Of a stretch of DNA of 64,000 bases, positions 62,101-64,000 are shown one piece after another. The translations under genes and the position numbers were made by a program. The DNA comes from Membranipora membranacea (taxonomy: Eukaryota > Bryozoa > Gymnolaemata > Cheilostomatida > Membraniporidae). Within the stretch, counting starts at the first letter, position 1; each line of letters begins with the position of its first letter. The stretch is taken from NCBI GenBank assembly GCA_914767715.1, contig OU612069.1:560001-624000 (forward strand), written 5' to 3'. The notes beneath the pieces were generated by a model. That model was not told the origin of the DNA, did not search any database, and saw only the letters and a list, made by a program, of their open reading frames with translations.

Positions 62101-63790
62101 CACCAATCAAGAGATTATCTCTTAAGTACCTCTCTGTAAGCTCCATCAGGGAGACTTTATTTTTTATGGTAATACTAAGTGACGCACTGTTATGGTTTTA
62201 AGCACAGCTTATGAACAATGACTGAGATATATTATTGCATAAAACAGACCACCAGCAGATTAGGGAGATAAAAACTTTGCAGGATGTAACTATATGGCGA
62301 GTTGCTCATCCAATGTTTTTATGTTAATATAACTTTCCTATTGTCACATAGTTATGGAGGGAGTTATAATTATAGTTATAGGTTGATGGTGATCATAAAT
62401 GTAATAGCGAGTGATATTTAATTGAGATTATATCAAATTGTCAATATTTGTTATCCCCAGAAAGAGCATTAAACTGGAGGAAGTGTCCTGATACAGACTT
62501 TACTACCTGATTCAGAGCCATATCGCGCAGCTATAACTAGATTGAAATGCTTCATTTGAATGGTGACTGATGAATACTGATTTCTGATGATTAGTTAACT
62601 TTTGTATCTCATTTCTTGAGGTCATTAATAATTATAGGTTGATGTTAATAATTAGCGCTATAGCAAGAGATATTCATTAGAGATTATATCTAATTGTCAA
62701 TTTGGATTAGCTCTTTACCTTAAGCCCAGTTCCCGCGAGATACAGTCAAAAATTAACCGCCGAACATAGCTACCTGGTATATATTGACCAAGGCTGACAG
62801 CCCTATCTTAATCTGAGAAACTCCATCCAACAGATTTCTTCCCGGTATTCTTACTTTGAGGGAAGTCTTTTAGCTCATGGATCATAATAGATTAAAATTC
62901 TGATTGCACACACCAATTGACAACTCCGTGGTTAAAGCAGCTATGTTGTTTTGTATGCCCAGATGCCACCATAAATTGAGGATTTACAGTGATTCTCATC
63001 AAAAGTCAGCTAATGACTATTCTCATATGATCTACAGTTGTCTAGATTTATCATGGATCAGTGTCAAGTTTCAGTTTTAAGATTTAGATTGTTTCGCTCT
63101 GTATTTCAATTCTCTGTTACTAGCGTTACAAAATTTTCAATACTGATATTCGAGACTCACGACTCACGACCAGATACTAGTCTAAGCTTGCACTGCCTTG
63201 TTGGCTTGGTCTTCTCAGCTGACATGTCTGACAGCAATATTGTCTCTGTCATGTTTTAATCTGTCGCGGATATAACCTGCCTAGGACTGAGACAATGGTA
63301 AGATGACTCCAACTTACACAAGCTCTTCAGTCTTTTACGTTTGAGTTTCGCGCTATGGCTGATATATATCTTTCACACAGTGTAAATTAATTCGGTGAGC
63401 ATATTTTGGCAATATGGCTCTAAATCTCACATAACATGAGAAGGCGTGCCCAGAAGGCAATCAATCCAACCCTATAATTATCTCCATGTAGTGAGAGATA
63501 ATATAATGACAGGCTCTGAATAACATCCCCAGATGGTAATACCATGGTTACCAATGTGTAGCCTAGGTTCAATCAAGTCAGACTGTTCATCTTGAGGGTT
63601 TTGCGGGTGACGCCTGATATTAGCTGTATAGCGTTGTTGAGGCGTTGGCCCAATAATAGATGGTTGAATGATTCCTTCAGGCCAAGTAAGGTAGAGCAGA
63701 CAGGTAAACTGTAAGGGTTCTGTTGAAGATTGAGCTGCAGATTCTTGTGAGCAGACATATCACAGGATTTCCTAGTGGATTTGTGGGATC
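59165..63790. other. intergenic region between divergent secreted-protein genes
   Basis: The Asn-Gly-rich gene (minus) and the right-edge gene (plus) are divergent here. A minus-strand donor-like CTAGAAAGGTAAG at about 60383 could end a 5' UTR exon joined to the acceptor-like TTACAG at 59183-59188. Otherwise I find no supported exon, only AT-rich sequence. Confidence 0.4.
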
Positions 63791-63797
63791 TATATAA
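63791..63797 (+). promoter_or_regulatory. candidate TATA box TATATAA of the right-edge gene
   Basis: TATATAA lies 127 bases before the ATG at 63924. This would place a start site near 63820 and give a 5' UTR of about 100 bases. Confidence 0.45.
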
Positions 63798-63923
63798 CAG
63801 TACTGTGGTATTACAACAGAGGAAGTACAAGATAACTGCACCTTAAGTGTCTGGAAAGGAAATGGTTCGTTGACAAGCAGCAATTGTCTAACCGAACAAT
63901 CAAGTAAAGGAAGGAGCCACAGG

Positions 63924-63990
63924 ATGGCCTTCGTTCTCTACAAAACAGGCATCACAGCTCTGGTGATTCTTGCTGTGTTTCTAAAATCTG
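63924..63990 (+). CDS. first coding exon (signal peptide) of a secreted protein, runs off right edge
   Basis: The ATG opens MAFVLYKTGITALVILAVFL and then KS, a basic-then-hydrophobic signal peptide. The exon ends in phase 1 at a consensus donor (TCTG|GTAAGT). Signal-peptide exons ending in phase 1 are common in animal secreted proteins. A TATATAA lies at a suitable distance upstream. The frame stays open beyond the donor to the window end, so the splice call rests on the GTAAGT. The mature protein is outside the window and its function is unknown. Confidence 0.6.
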
Positions 63991-64000
63991 GTAAGTAATA

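Overview
This is a eukaryotic, intron-rich, AT-rich window. Coding sequence sits in short exons with GT-AG introns, and the rest holds many transposons and tandem arrays. An invertebrate is most likely. A recurring GGAG(G)RACAACTCC motif and the overall style suggest a lophotrochozoan, probably a mollusc (inference). Gene models were built by joining exons by eye. All four models that are complete inside the window sum to a multiple of three with matching splice phases.

Layout. (1) 31-6920, minus: 5' part of a secreted astacin-type (M12A) metalloprotease zymogen that runs off the left edge. (2) 9279-17871, minus: complete 8-exon galactose-3-O-sulfotransferase-family gene (540 aa) with an in-frame minisatellite in its stem. 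(3) 14926-17024: 2.1-kb hAT-like element in its first intron. (4) 18-30 kb: gene-poor, with a tRNA-like sequence, the 3' end of a LINE, a 35-bp satellite, a 2.6-kb long-inverted-repeat transposon (25772-28410, 8-bp target duplication) and a 990-bp TA-flanked element with repeated GGGGCACGTTGAGCC. (5) 31021-33261, plus: 4-exon TMEM126-like membrane protein. (6) 36195-45110, plus: 10-exon secreted, Thr-rich mucin-like protein (637 aa) with a Cys-containing domain and an Asn/Gln/Arg-rich tail. Its third intron carries an array of 20 GTAAGT motifs followed by an array of 27 CTTTTCTGTAG motifs. (7) 46590-59164, minus: 10-exon secreted Asn-Gly-repeat protein (445 aa), convergent with the previous gene. 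(8) 63924-right edge, plus: signal-peptide exon of a further secreted protein.

The genes are not an operon. At least three encode secreted, low-complexity or signal-peptide-bearing proteins lying next to each other, which suggests an extracellular-matrix, mucus or shell/tube-type gene neighbourhood (inference). A zymogen protease and a Golgi glycan sulfotransferase on the left could act on such secretions, but nothing in the sequence proves a link.
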